Shown here in pieces: positions 10,767 through 22,722 of a stretch of 64,000 nucleotides of DNA. The stretch's first letter is position 1. Each line of letters opens with the position of its first letter. A model generated the notes under the pieces. The model worked only from the letters and a program-made list of their open reading frames with translations. It ran no database searches and was not told the origin of the DNA. This DNA comes from Ophiobolus disseminans (lineage: Eukaryota > Ascomycota > Dothideomycetes > Pleosporales > Phaeosphaeriaceae), in assembly GCA_010093685.1 (NCBI GenBank), contig MU006222.1, forward strand, positions 1 through 64,000, read 5' to 3'. The position numbers were made by a program, and so were the translations under genes.

Positions 10767-13700
10767 GCTAGGCGAGCTGTGTGCAATGGTGTGATCTTTT
10801 TCAACACGGTGGCGCGGTGTGGTGTGGTACGAGATGCCACGAGGTGGGCTGAGGGCCTAGATCTTGGCCCCACGTGGATGTCTTGGAAGGAATTCTTTTT
10901 TTGTATCAAAAGAAGAGATTCTTTGGGGCTGAGAGATGCGGGGTGCGGTAGATGAGAGTGAGACGCATATCTTTGTGTGCATGTACAAGTACCTGTTTGC
11001 AAATTTCTAGCTTGATATGTCCTTTGACAAATGCGTGTGCGTGGTGTGTGCTGATGGGGGCTGGTGCGCCGAGCAGGTGTCTACACGCTTAGAATCGCGT
11101 GCTTGATTCGCATCGTCTCATGCAAGGAGAGGTGATACATTATCGTCTGATGCATATACCTGCAAGTTACTTGGTTCGTCTTTGAATCGCGATGCAGCAA
11201 TGGAACCTGGCTACAGAATCATGATCATACGATCCTGTATGGTGTGTCCGAGCGTGAGACTGTGAGGTACGTGCCGTTGGAAGCAACTGATAAGTGATGG
11301 GGGTGATGTGGAAAGTGATTTGACGAGATCGAACTGGTTTCAGCTAATATTTTACGCAATATTTTACGCTGTGGGAGGGTATAGATTGGTGGGTGAAGGA
11401 GACGGAGTTTCTGACTTGACGGTAGCTTGAGCGGTTGCAGCTCTTGGGATTTCACGCACTGTCGATCCAAGATGAGAATATGTTCTGAGAATTAACTGTG
11501 ACTGAGATATTACGTTAATCGAATGTGCCTACACTTGTGTTTCTGTATGAGGTGTTTCCCGGTGTGTATTGGTCGATTGGTCTATCGGTCACGTAAATGA
11601 TGCTCGTCTGCAAGGCCCTGACCAGCATGTAACTAAAAACCTAGTCGGAGCAAGGACGTGATGGGCTTTGGGCCAGTGGGATTTGCTACCGGATTTGCAG
11701 CGGCAACCAGTAGTGAGTCTCACGACGAGCAATTGCAGAAAGGGGCTCCTCGATGGGATAGCATCTCTCCCCACAAGTAACCGCGCGGAGACGAGGCAAC
11801 GCATCACCGGCTAGAGAATTCGGAGAAGTACTTTTCGTGACACCCAAATCACAGTCTCGCATTTCGAAACGAATGCTGCGGTAACAACGCTGACCGCCCA
11901 ATTGTAGGATGAAGTGTTGCACAAGGTCCATGCGTTCGGGCGTCGTCCGTGAAGCCGTGGTTGTCAAAGAGCTTGTGCGTGTGTTGAACAATCGCGTGGG
12001 CCTTGTCCTACCTTGCAGGCTTTGGCGAGAATCTGGATGCACAACGACGTTGATCTGCAGCGTGTCGTATGTTGTGCGCGCGAGGTGCTGCAAGCGAGGC
12101 CTGTCGATTATGCATGGGGCATGTTTGTTCTTGGGACTGGGCGTTGGTGGCTCACGGAATGATATCCCGAGTATGTTGTGTGACTGGACTGACTGAATTG
12201 ACGGTGAAGGTTCATGTGCCTGTCAAGGAGTGTTGTAAACGTTGCTCACATGTGGAACGACCTCAGTCCCCGCCCTTCGAATAGGTGACGTTTATGCTTG
12301 ATTTGTAGATACCAGTGTGCATCTGATGTATGATGGCGCGGCATTGTTGGAGGCAATTCCACTTGTTTGCTGCTTAGTATGCGTATGTTTAGCCGGAGAT
12401 GACCCTTGCAAACATTGCAGAGGCGCAATGACTCTAGTGGGAAGACACACCCGTCTCCAAATTTGCAATGTCTCTCAATTGATAATCCAAGGTTGCAGCT
12501 GATGTCTGCCGCGGAGCCGGGTCGTTGCCGTGATATCTAGCGCGGCAGAAGCACCAATCCGTAGAGCAAGCTCCCTTACATAGTAAGCCAGAGCGTCCGC
12601 GATCAATCCGTCATGCATGTGGCTATAATGGCGTGTTGAAGCCCATGTGGAAGCCACGTTGTAGAACTGGGGCATAAGGCTATTGGATGTCTCATTAAAT
12701 GCTCCGAGTCCGGGCGCGGGCGCAACGCGCCACATCCACGAGGTCGAACTGTGGTTGATTGTCATGTAGGTTTACTTTTTCTCTGCGGAAAGGTGAATAA
12801 GGCGCAACTTTTAATAACACGTGCTTCCGTCCTGCTTGATGTCAGTACCCGCGAGAAGTAAGAAGAGAAAGAGCGGGGAATAAGACGGAGCAAGGAAATG
12901 ACAGGTATCACAACTTGCTCATAGTCAAGCTGCTGTCTCAACAGCGACCTGGCGTCCATGTGCTTTAGGTGAAGACATCCAAGCATCCGAGCTTTTCTTC
13001 AGAGTGTGTAATTTCTGTCACACATGAATCTTTTTGGGAGTGGCTCAAGTTTTGGGATCGGGTATATCCACTGAAGGCGCATGGCTTGTCGGTCAGTAAA
13101 TCTGATCATTGTGGGCACCCAGAAAAGACAATGTGTAATTTCGATGTATGATTTGTTTGCGTTTTGATCCGACCGCGGGAACATCAGCCTAGGCATGCGT
13201 TGCGACGGCTCGCTCAAGAAGCAGGCACAAAGATGCCACGCAATTCACAAAAGGAATGCCGACCATGAAAGTTGAAGCTCGCGTGGAAGAAGGGGTTGTG
13301 CGACGCAGAATGGTTCTAGATTGGCATACAGGCTTCCAGCCTTAGCGGGATGGTGCGATGCGCACAGACCCATTCATGGCCCAACCATAACTGGCAGTCC
13401 CTCGAGCATACCTCCGGTTGATCCGTGGTTTCAAGACTTGAACATATCCGACAGGGAGCATACGATGTCGTATGATAACGACATATGCCACATCAGGTCG
13501 CACTACGCGCTCACTCAACACCACCTCTAAAAGGCCTTAATACACCTTCTCAACGTCAGCCTCAACCAGGCGTTCAGGCGCGCAAGTGGCTGCAAGCCAC
13601 ACCACGAGGTCGGCGCAGGCCCCATGCTCCACTGTTACTTCCCTTTTTTCTCTTTCAATTCGAGGGCTACCCAAACTAACTGACAGACGGCGAGGTGGTT

Positions 13701-14915
13701 AGTTGCGATTGGGCGGCACATGGACCGATAGCCCCCGAATTCTGCCACCATGCCATCTTCGCCTGCTCCCATAGATGCCACTTTCCCTCAGACCGCTTTC
13801 GAAACGCCGCCTCCCTGAGTCTGATCACAATGGGACTCGATTATGGGGTAAAGCTTCGTACCTGAGAGTGGTGCGATCTACGGCATCTCCTTCTGCATGT
13901 GAACAATCGTACCACACACCTGAAGGGCTCATGCCACGTAAGATGCTTCAATGGAGTATCGTGATGGTCGATATCGCAAAACAACGTCCGCCACCATACC
14001 TAAGTTGGACCTATTCGAAGTCCTACAAACAGAACTCAACGGAGCACCACTCGCCTCAATTTGCGGTGGACGTTACGCAGGTTTTTGCAAGCGATGCCTT
14101 GATCTTGTCTAGTAGGCGGTATGTTGAGGTCATTATCTCGAATTGGTCATTGGTGACTTTCGGTGAAGTTCGGGACCCGCTTCCACGAGGTGTGGCGTAT
14201 GCTGACCACTAGGCTCTGAACGCAATACGCGGTCGCTTCTTCCGCGTGTAATACACGATATCAAGAGACGATGGAAGGCTAGCCTTCCAAGGCTAATAGC
14301 CGCGATGCTATTTGACTTTTATGGTCGCACAAAGTTCCGCATACAGTTTTCGATGGCCCAAAGTGGTCGTAGGTCAACCACACAATTGGGCCTCTAACGA
14401 CCGTAGTCGTAGGCGTCAGATGTTCAGTGTCCTAAGTAGCGAACGGTCACTCCCATTTTCAGCCGTGGGTTGATGTGCTCACATCTGATGGCAGGTCGGT
14501 GGAGCCAATGGAACATGATTTTTGGCATGCAGTGACAAGCCTTTCCCGCACCCTACTAACGCCTTCTTGTATCCCCTGGATACCATAATCGCCAAAGCAT
14601 GTTTATGCGATAGTGACCTTCGGCAGTGGGGCCACGTTATAAAACACCGTCCCATGCATGACACTCCAGGATCATCATCACTCACCCCAACCAGCGCATA
14701 TGACATACCCCGAGTCGTCCTTATCATCACTCATCATCTCCAATATCCTGGGACAATCACGTCTTCTCTATCATCTCGGGTCACGAAGACTGCGTTGATG
14801 CCCTCCCAGCCATACTAGGTAGCCTGTCATCCAGGCCTAGCCAGTGTCTCTGCAACATTCCAGCATTCTCGACCGACGCCCCAAAACTCACTGTCTTAGC
14901 AACACTTCAAGAAAT
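10767..14915. other. 4.1-kb gap without a supported gene
   Basis: Both strands hold only short frames lacking splice-linked extensions or recognisable domains. The longest (minus 12093-11686 and plus 13775-14212) have no family signature and irregular composition. There is no obvious TA-rich degradation, long tandem repeat or terminal repeat. It may contain regulatory DNA, a non-coding transcript or an old unrecognisable pseudogene. Confidence 0.5.
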
Positions 14916-16356
14916 ATGGCTACAGTTGAGCGCATCTCGCTGTTCTTCAACCTCCCTCTAGAGCTTCGCGAACAGATCTACAAACTTGCTTTATGTTCCT
15001 CCGGTGAAGGTTCGGATCTTCTACGAACATGCCGGGAGATTCATGCCGAAGCGCACAAGTTCCTCTACCAGAGGACGGTCACCTTTCGAAGCCAAGATGC
15101 TTTCAATGTCTGGGCAGCAGGCACACCCAGCAACATGCTAGATCAGGTATCGAATATTGCTCTGAGCGTACAAGATGTCGACCTCAGGCCATTACTTGCA
15201 CCGGAAGCTTGTAAAAATCAACCCCGCACTCCACCAGGCCTAATGACATGGGACCTATACCAGACCGAACTCGACAGGCTGAAACAATCTCTAAGACAGG
15301 TGCCAAAAGTCAAGACCATTACGATACGAACGCCATCCCGTCAAAACTCCTACTTGTATCGCGATTTCGTGGCAAATGTTTTGAATCTGTTGAGTGTAGT
15401 GTACCCAAACCTTCGAGACCTACGACTGGATGGAACCTTCCACCATCAGGGATTAGCATTCTTATCAAGCTTCACGCACCTCGAGTCGTTCTCGTTCGAC
15501 GGCTTCTCTGCGTCCTCACCAAGCGATACGATCGACATCCTGTCTAATCTCAAGCTCCTCAAAAGTTTAGCGCTCTTTTCAAAGAAAGCCTTGCTCACAT
15601 CAACTGCCGATCCACACACCGACTCTGCTGAGAAACGTCAATCATTTATGGGCGATGTCATGCGGACTATGGGTCGCCTAGCTTCTTTCACCGTTGGGGA
15701 GCGCACGCCAACATTCTCACCAACCCTATTCTTCACTTCGGAAGTACTTTCCTCGTTACTCGAACGCAAAGCACTAAACTGTCTTTCCTTACACTTATCA
15801 GATGCTCCAGACATGGAGACTTTGGAATTACTGGAAAAAATATTGGAGAAAAGTCCAATCGAACACCTAGAGCTTGATTGGCTTGGCCTGCGGCCCACTG
15901 TTCTCAAAGAAAACAGATTGCTGACGGAACATCTCAAGGTTCTTTGGGTGAGAGTAGTGAATGAGGCAGATGCGTTTGAGATACTCTGGTCAATCGCCGA
16001 GTGCCGTGATGCTGGAGATATATGCAAGCTGGAGAAGGTGGTGTTGATCCGACCAGCTGCAAGCTTTGAACACGTGGAGAATCTGGCTCCTACTAGAAAG
16101 GACAGCGGAGCTGGGAACCCCAACCTTGATCTATACGCAGTAAGTTGCTCTCTAATCGTGTGTAGGCGAGGAAACGATAAAGATCCTTTCGCACTCGAAG
16201 ATGACCCCCTGGTGTTCTAACATGCAGGACCCAGCTAACATAATTCCACAGGAAAGCCCAGACACAGATAATCAAGATGGGGCAAATGTAGCGATAGCAA
16301 ATACTCACCTGCGTGGTCTTGGTATACATGTCGCATGGTACACGGAGGATGCGTAG
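14916..16356 (+). CDS. F-box-like, leucine-rich hypothetical protein
   Basis: Predicted 442-residue protein from exons 14916-16139 and 16252-16356. The ATG at 14916 is chosen because it directly precedes the F-box-like motif FNLPLELREQIYKLAL (residues 10-25). That is followed by a short LLRTCREIHAEAHKFLY segment, as in many fungal F-box/DUF proteins. The rest has irregular Leu-rich repeats. The 112-bp intron has GTAAGT, AGCTAAC and CACAG signals. Reading through it instead would give a shorter tail ending at 16220. F-box proteins of this type usually recruit substrates to SCF ubiquitin ligases, but a Skp1 interaction is not shown here. Confidence 0.75.
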
Positions 16357-16660
16357 AGGATGTTGCACCATGTACTCAGCTGCACGGGCAGGAAGCCATT
16401 TCATCTTTGTCAATTCAAAGTCAAACTAAATTCAATGTCTTGAACGACTAGTTGTATGCAGTTATTAGGCGCAGATTGTGTGACATTGTAATTCTCATGC
16501 ACAGAAGTAATTCAGTTACCCAACAAGGCTCAGCCTTTGCGAATTAGTAATCGTCTGAATGAGGTTAGACACTCTGTGGATCCAAGGAACTTGCATCGAT
16601 CTGAGTGTGACTTCTTCCCACTCACCCATCGTAACCGGCCTTCAATACTCGGTCTCACCT

Positions 16661-18907
16661 ATGTCAGCTGCTGGTATCGAGAAACGTGGCTCTGCTGCCA
16701 CTGTGCGGGTATGTGCACGTCTCGTCCCCCACTCCCCACTACAACCAGGTACCGGTAGCGTCTGATGCACCGTGCGCCCACTTCAAATCGGGCCCACTTT
16801 CAGATATCTCATTATCGTCTGACTTTGACAACCAAAACTTTATGTTAGTCACTGATTAGAAACTTAGGCATGCGACCTTTGTCGCAAAAGGAAGCGGAGA
16901 TGCTTGTGGAATTCAGGCGTGGAGGGGTGCACACCTTGCGTCAACCTAAAGGAGACATGTACAACTACCCATATCCGGAAGCAAAGAGCAAAACCACAAA
17001 GAGGGTACGTATCTCTGCCATACCGTACGCCAGACGTAATTGACGATGAAAGCAATCGCATCGCAGAATATGAGACCAGAATCCACAAACTGGAGTCAAT
17101 GTTGCAGGAGCGCAATGCAGCCCAACCTCAAGTCGAAGAGCAGCCGTTGGAACCTGGAGATGCTTCCGTGCCAGCAACGGAATGGGTTGCGAATCTTCGC
17201 AGTAATCTTTCTTCGATAGTTCGCCCGAACCTGGATGACTTTGAAGCGCTCTATGCAGACACCATCTTGGATGAAGTTGGGTTGCCACCGAATGAGGCCC
17301 CAAGCGGTGTTCCCACGTCCTTTTTGCCACAAGAAACGGACGATTCTGTGCCGGATATTGCAGCCTCCTTATCTTTGGAAGAATTCGAACCCTCTGCCGA
17401 CTTTCAGGAAGACGCAGCCTTTTTGCAGAACATACCACTGGAGGCTGAGACTGTGGTTGATGATGATGATGATGCATTGATTCCACCAACCCTGCCGGAG
17501 ACGCCTGTTTGCGACTGGTAAGATGCCGCACCCATACCATTTTGCAAATGACGCTGATTTCCTCTTCCTAGGTACCTGCCGCCGCCAGAGTTGGGAACAG
17601 CTTTACTCTCGGAATTTCTTGTTGACTTCAACACTGCATATCCTCTCTATCGACCTCATGTCATTGCAGATCATCTCCGAGTGTGTTATGCTGGGGAATC
17701 GGATGGTTCAGCAGTATCATGGACTAGTGCCTACATCATATTTGGCCTTGCGCACATGCTTCGTGGAATGAGCGCAACCGCAACTAAGCACGACAACGAG
17801 CTTGCAAAGTACTATCTGGCTCGAACTTACACGTCTCTAAGTAGTCTGCTCCTTGCGCCACCGTCGTTGGGACTGGTACAGTGTCTGATTGGTGTGGCTC
17901 TACTTATTCGGACTACGCCCTGTGGTCGAAATGTACCGGATGGGCATTTCCTTTCCACGTCCCTTCGAGTGGCTCAAAGTCTGGCGTATCACGACGAAGA
18001 AGACAGCACATGTGACACAACACGCGACGTGCAACAGGAACGGCGTGTGTTTTGGCTCGCATTCATCAACGACACAACGACTAGCATGGTATCTAACTCA
18101 CCCACAACGCATCGACGAGAAGACATAGTAGCACCCAAGCCCGAAGAGAATCCATCAGATAGCCTTGGCGCAGTCGTCGCTGCGGAGGGGCAATGGAAGG
18201 TCAATATATTCTCCTTGCGCGTCAACCTGGCGCTATTACAAGCGGAAGCCATCGAGCAGGTGTTGTCAGTCAAGGCTCGCAATACTGCACCTGAGGACCT
18301 CGATGCTGCTACAGCGCTTGTCCTGGCGCGCCTACGAGCGTTCCATGACCATGAAATCTTCAAAATCAGCCCCGCTCAACTCTTTCAGCTCCTTTATCGC
18401 TCGGACATTGCACACACAGTTACGCTCGAAGCCTCATACTTCGCGACAACATTCAGACTCCAGGCTTTCTTAGCGCTGGACAAGAATCCGAGGATCAATC
18501 CGTTTGCGTTAGATGGCTTGCGTCGACTGTCAACGATAGCTAAACAGAAGAGCTATCCGGAAGCAAGAAGACTCTTATCGCTACTACCCATTGCACCCCG
18601 TGGAGACAGTGGATTGTACTGGAAGGAGCACCAAATGTTCATTGCGGCCCTGGTTGTTGTCCTGGCCCATCATCTCAACAATCCCAAGCAGCCGAAGCCT
18701 ACTAAAGATGAGATCCGGGTATACAACGAACTTATCGCAGACCTTGGAGTCTTGGACAAGAAAGCTAATGACGAGAATACGCACATTGCGCAATCTAGGG
18801 AGCTTTGCATGAGTCTCATCATCAGGCTGGAAACAGGATTGCGTATACAGTGGTTGCAGGACCGTGCATCTAGTGGAGAAGTCACTCCGTCAACATTACG
18901 GGTGTGA
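16661..18907 (+). CDS. Zn(II)2Cys6 fungal transcription factor
   Basis: Predicted 677-residue protein from exons 16661-16708, 16868-17517 and 17572-18907. The binuclear cluster lies at residues 18-47 with Cys spacing 2-6-8-2-6 (CDLCRKRKRRC ... CTPC ... C), directly after the first intron, a common position in this family. A short coiled coil (IAEYETRIHKLESMLQER) follows. Then come an acidic linker with five consecutive Asp and a large helical region matching the fungal-specific transcription factor (middle homology) domain, with ERRVFWLAFINDT near its centre. It should bind CGG half-sites in the nucleus. The target pathway is unknown. Proximity to the P450 and reductase is not enough to infer a cluster. 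Confidence 0.85.
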
Positions 18908-19813
18908 ATTGCGTCTTAATGCCTCCATAGGCCCCAGAGAAGACCATATGTACGTCTGAAGGCTTAGTTCGCAGCTCTGCCAGCGACATCACTGCGCTGC
19001 ACATCGTGGAGATTGATTCGACGAGGCACGTATCCTTATGAGATGGCTTTTGGTAATTCGTGAAAGCTAGAAAGGAGGCTAAGCTTGACGACTACATTTA
19101 TTTAGATAAGAACTATTCTGAATTCGAAAAGGTCTTTATAGACACGTAGGATAGTGTTCCTTTGATTCTAGGTTTCGCGACTTATTAAGAGGTTGGGGAG
19201 CTCTAACAGCAAACTTGGCCAACAAACAATTACATCTCAGCACAGCTCTGTCGCAGTCTCTCAAAATTGTGTATCCGAAATGATTCATCATCAACTTGTG
19301 GTCGAAACACAAACCGCTTTGCCAAGCAGTTGGCCGCTTCAGGGCCATGCAGGGCCTTTGTCATCCCAACCCACCTCGCCCGACACGTCTTTTTCTGCCG
19401 AGGAACCCTGGATCTAGCCACAACAGCAAATCGGAGCCGCCACAGCGGCTCTAGATGCAGATGGCGTCATGGCAGACCCTGGCAGAAGGTTGCTAGCTCA
19501 TCTATGCCTGCCATCGCGGCGGACGCTTGCTGGAGCCAAACCGGCGGATGGTGAGGTGTTGATTCACGCTTCTGGACCAAAGACCTAATTTGGCGCAACC
19601 AACCCCAACACAATACTGAAGGACCGATTCTTCTTTTTTTCTGGCCCCTCCTTCGACTCTCTCCGTCTGGGTGAGGTCTCTTACTGGACCCCTCTCGCGA
19701 ATTACGATCTTCCTACCGCGACCCCACCAAGATAATAACAGATCTCGTCGCAAACCTCGCAATACCCTCCAACGCGATCTACGCGCCTCCGAATAGAGCC
19801 CATAGACTCAGAC
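18908..19813. other. Intergenic region upstream of the reductase
   Basis: No credible gene is seen on either strand. The last ~200 bp before 19814 are pyrimidine-rich, as in a fungal promoter and leader. Confidence 0.5.
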
Positions 19814-21184
19814 ATGGCGACCACGCCCGTCGAACACCCTACGACGACCAGCACGTTTCCGACTCGACAAAAGCCGATTCCGTACTCATGCGTGGACGGC
19901 CAGCGCACTCGACTCTCCTCCATTCTACCACCTCTCGTATTTGGTGCAGCGACATTCAACCATCAATACAACAATGATCCTTTTGCACTCGACACCACAG
20001 GTATGGTGACTTCGGCGCTTACCCACGGCATCCGCGCGTTCGATACCTCCCCATACTACGGCCCGTCCGAGCAGCTACTCGGCGATGCCCTCGCAACCCC
20101 TTTCGTGCGAGAGACTTTCCCTCGGAATTCATACATGATTTTGACAAAGGCCGGGCGGATAGCTTCAGAGGAGTTTGATTACAGCAAAGAGTGGGTTCGA
20201 TATAGTGTCAAGAGGAGTTTGGAGAGGCTGCATACTGACTACTTGGACCTTGTGTACTGTCACGATGTTGAGTTTGTGAGCCCAGCAGAAGTCCTCGAGG
20301 CAGTTACGGAGCTGAGGAGAATCAGAGACGAGGAGGGCACCATCCGCTACGTTGGCATAGCCGGATATCCCGTGGATGTTCTTGGCGATATGGCTGAAAT
20401 GATCCTCCGCGAAACCGGCGAACCACTCGACGCGGTACAAAACTACGCGTGCTTCTCGCTCCAAAACCAAACCCTCGCTGGTCCAGGTGGCATACAGCGA
20501 CTCCACAACGCTGGCGTTGATGTTGTACCCAATGCTTCAATCATTGGCATGGGGCTTTTAAGACGGGTAGGCGTGCCTATCGGTGGGCTTGGTGACTGGC
20601 ATCCCGCGCCTGCTGACCTGCGAGCGGCAATACGAAGAGCAAGCGATTTCTGTGACAACTATGGCGAACTAATTGAAGTTATCGCTATCCGCTTCGCGCT
20701 TGAAACCTGGATATCTGTTGGTGCAATTTGCGGCTCAAAAGGTGACCCAGCGTCTGGCGTACCATGGAAACACGAATCCAACGACGATGTTGGTGGTGCA
20801 AAACTTGGCGTCTCGGTCATTGGTGTGTCAAAAGCAGATGAGCTCGAAAAGACAATGCTGGTATGGCGCTCCATTGTCGACGGTCTTGAAGGCGGCGAAG
20901 AAACCGCAGCGCAAGCCGGACGCTGGTCTCGCGCATGGGAGTGGTCGCGGAATAGGCGCAAGGCCGTACAGATCCTTGCTGATGGTGTGAGGGAAGAGTT
21001 GGGCGTGTGGTTCGATTTTGCTTGGGCGAGTCCCGGGGTGGGGTATGTGAATAAGAGGCAAAAAGACACGAAGGTGCTTGAAGACAACGATGCACCGTGG
21101 CTGACGCCAGCTGCGAGCCCGGAGGCTGTGCCTTTGAAGGGAGGGCCTGACATTGCGGAGGAAAAGATATTGCCGCTGCGGTAG
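19814..21184 (+). CDS. ara2: Aldo/keto reductase, D-arabinose dehydrogenase-like
   Basis: Intronless, 456 residues. The AKR fold is clear: LVFGAATFNHQY near residue 40, GIRAFDTSPYYGPSEQLLGDAL (catalytic Asp and Tyr near 75-81), MILTKAG with the catalytic Lys, DYLDLVYCHDVEF with the His, and IGVSKADELE near the C-terminus. It resembles yeast Ara2, which oxidises D-arabinose to the lactone in D-erythroascorbate synthesis. It is longer than yeast Ara2 (about 335 residues). The extra length comes from an insert near 300-310 and an extended tail. Substrate assignment is by family resemblance only. Confidence 0.8.
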   Translation: MATTPVEHPTTTSTFPTRQKPIPYSCVDGQRTRLSSILPPLVFGAATFNHQYNNDPFALDTTGMVTSALTHGIRAFDTSPYYGPSEQLLGDALATPFVRETFPRNSYMILTKAGRIASEEFDYSKEWVRYSVKRSLERLHTDYLDLVYCHDVEFVSPAEVLEAVTELRRIRDEEGTIRYVGIAGYPVDVLGDMAEMILRETGEPLDAVQNYACFSLQNQTLAGPGGIQRLHNAGVDVVPNASIIGMGLLRRVGVPIGGLGDWHPAPADLRAAIRRASDFCDNYGELIEVIAIRFALETWISVGAICGSKGDPASGVPWKHESNDDVGGAKLGVSVIGVSKADELEKTMLVWRSIVDGLEGGEETAAQAGRWSRAWEWSRNRRKAVQILADGVREELGVWFDFAWASPGVGYVNKRQKDTKVLEDNDAPWLTPAASPEAVPLKGGPDIAEEKILPLR

Positions 21185-22722
21185 CATATTGATATGATTT
21201 GAGAGGGTGTATACAGAGACGACATGACGACTGCAATTTTCAAAACATGGATTATTATCATTATTAGACTTTGCCGATCAAACGACGTTTTGTTTTGTGC
21301 CACTAATGTTCATTCATTGTGATACATGCCCATTTTGAGGCAGGCTTATACACTTGCGTGTGGGTTTTGATTCCTATTTTACCGCCTGAGGCATCTGCAA
21401 TCAGCTTACAGGCTCAAAGACACTTGTGGTTCTGAATGCGAAACATGTCGATCTCAATCGAAAATCTCACATCCTGCGCATTTTTTTTTGAGATCTAACT
21501 TCGCCGCGACAAAGTAGGCTCAGGGCCCTGGGTGAAGTTAGTTAGACCTTGGACGATTGTCTTGCGGTATAGAGAGATCTTCAGGTCCACCTTGACAGCC
21601 ACATCGGTCTCTTTATCGGTATCTGATGTTGCAGCGCAAATGGTTTCTTCCCACAGCCGTGTCTCCCGCTTCTGGGTACATGTTGCGAGCTCGAGTGCTT
21701 CACGCTATCGCTACATTCATATGACTACTCCGGAGCAGTGGCGGGTTAGTGTCTTGGCACCTGCATCCTGCATCCTGCATCAGCAAGACTTTGGTGACCC
21801 ACTCAACCAAGGCAAAGTTCCGAATTGTCCAGAATGCGCTAACACACCGCACACTCGTATCTGACATCGATCGTGATGCCGGTATATCTTCACCTTCGGA
21901 ATACGCATGGATTGCGGAGAGCTGAGCAAGGGTTGTAAAGATCACCACCACGACAGATGATGCTACCCGCGTCCTCGCCTTATAGGATTGTGTATCCTAG
22001 GGTTCAGGCGTGAATCGCACCTAGAACATAGTCAAATAATGGAACTCGAAGTACGTGGGTTCTTTACCTCGCGTCAGTATGGCTCATCTGGGCCCAGGCT
22101 GGTTTCAAGTGACCGTCAGGCCTCGGATCCGGAAAGACGCGACACCAAACCTTGAAAGGTTTTCGATGGGCCACTGCCACGCCGCACAGAAGCGTGTTGA
22201 CCACGAAAAGGGACTTGAATTACACCTCAGCGCATCCCGAAAGTCCGAAAGTCCGACGTATTAATCACCAATTGGATGCCACTAAACTTGTCATCCGTCA
22301 GCAGTAGCCTTATTATAGGCATTATTCTGGCTTACTTTGATAAAAAGACAGGCGAGCCGTTGTAAGGTCTGTGCTTGGAGCGTTTGCTTCTCGGGTCGCC
22401 TTATAATGTCAACGTTGCAATTGGACTGCCCACCCGCAACGGCACTAAGAGCTTATGGCTTTGATGTAGATAACCGGCTGCCCAAGAAAACTACATTGGG
22501 TTGAGCTGACTGGGCGACGACAATGTTCAGTGTTGTCTACGACAGACACTTATATCATCAACTAGTCCGCTATGCAGGTTAAACTTGGTTTCCACGTTCT
22601 TCCTCACTCTCCCGCCCTTCGTTGGTGTGTGCAGCTCCATAAACGCCTGTAAGATAGACAGGGTATGACCGAGCTTCTTCGATCTTTCTACTCAATACAT
22701 TTTGTACTTGTTTTGTGCGAAC
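21185..22722. other. 1.5-kb gap upstream of the P450 gene
   Basis: Only short unsupported frames are present. There is no domain, repeat array or terminal inverted repeat. The last few hundred bases probably carry the P450 promoter. Confidence 0.4.
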
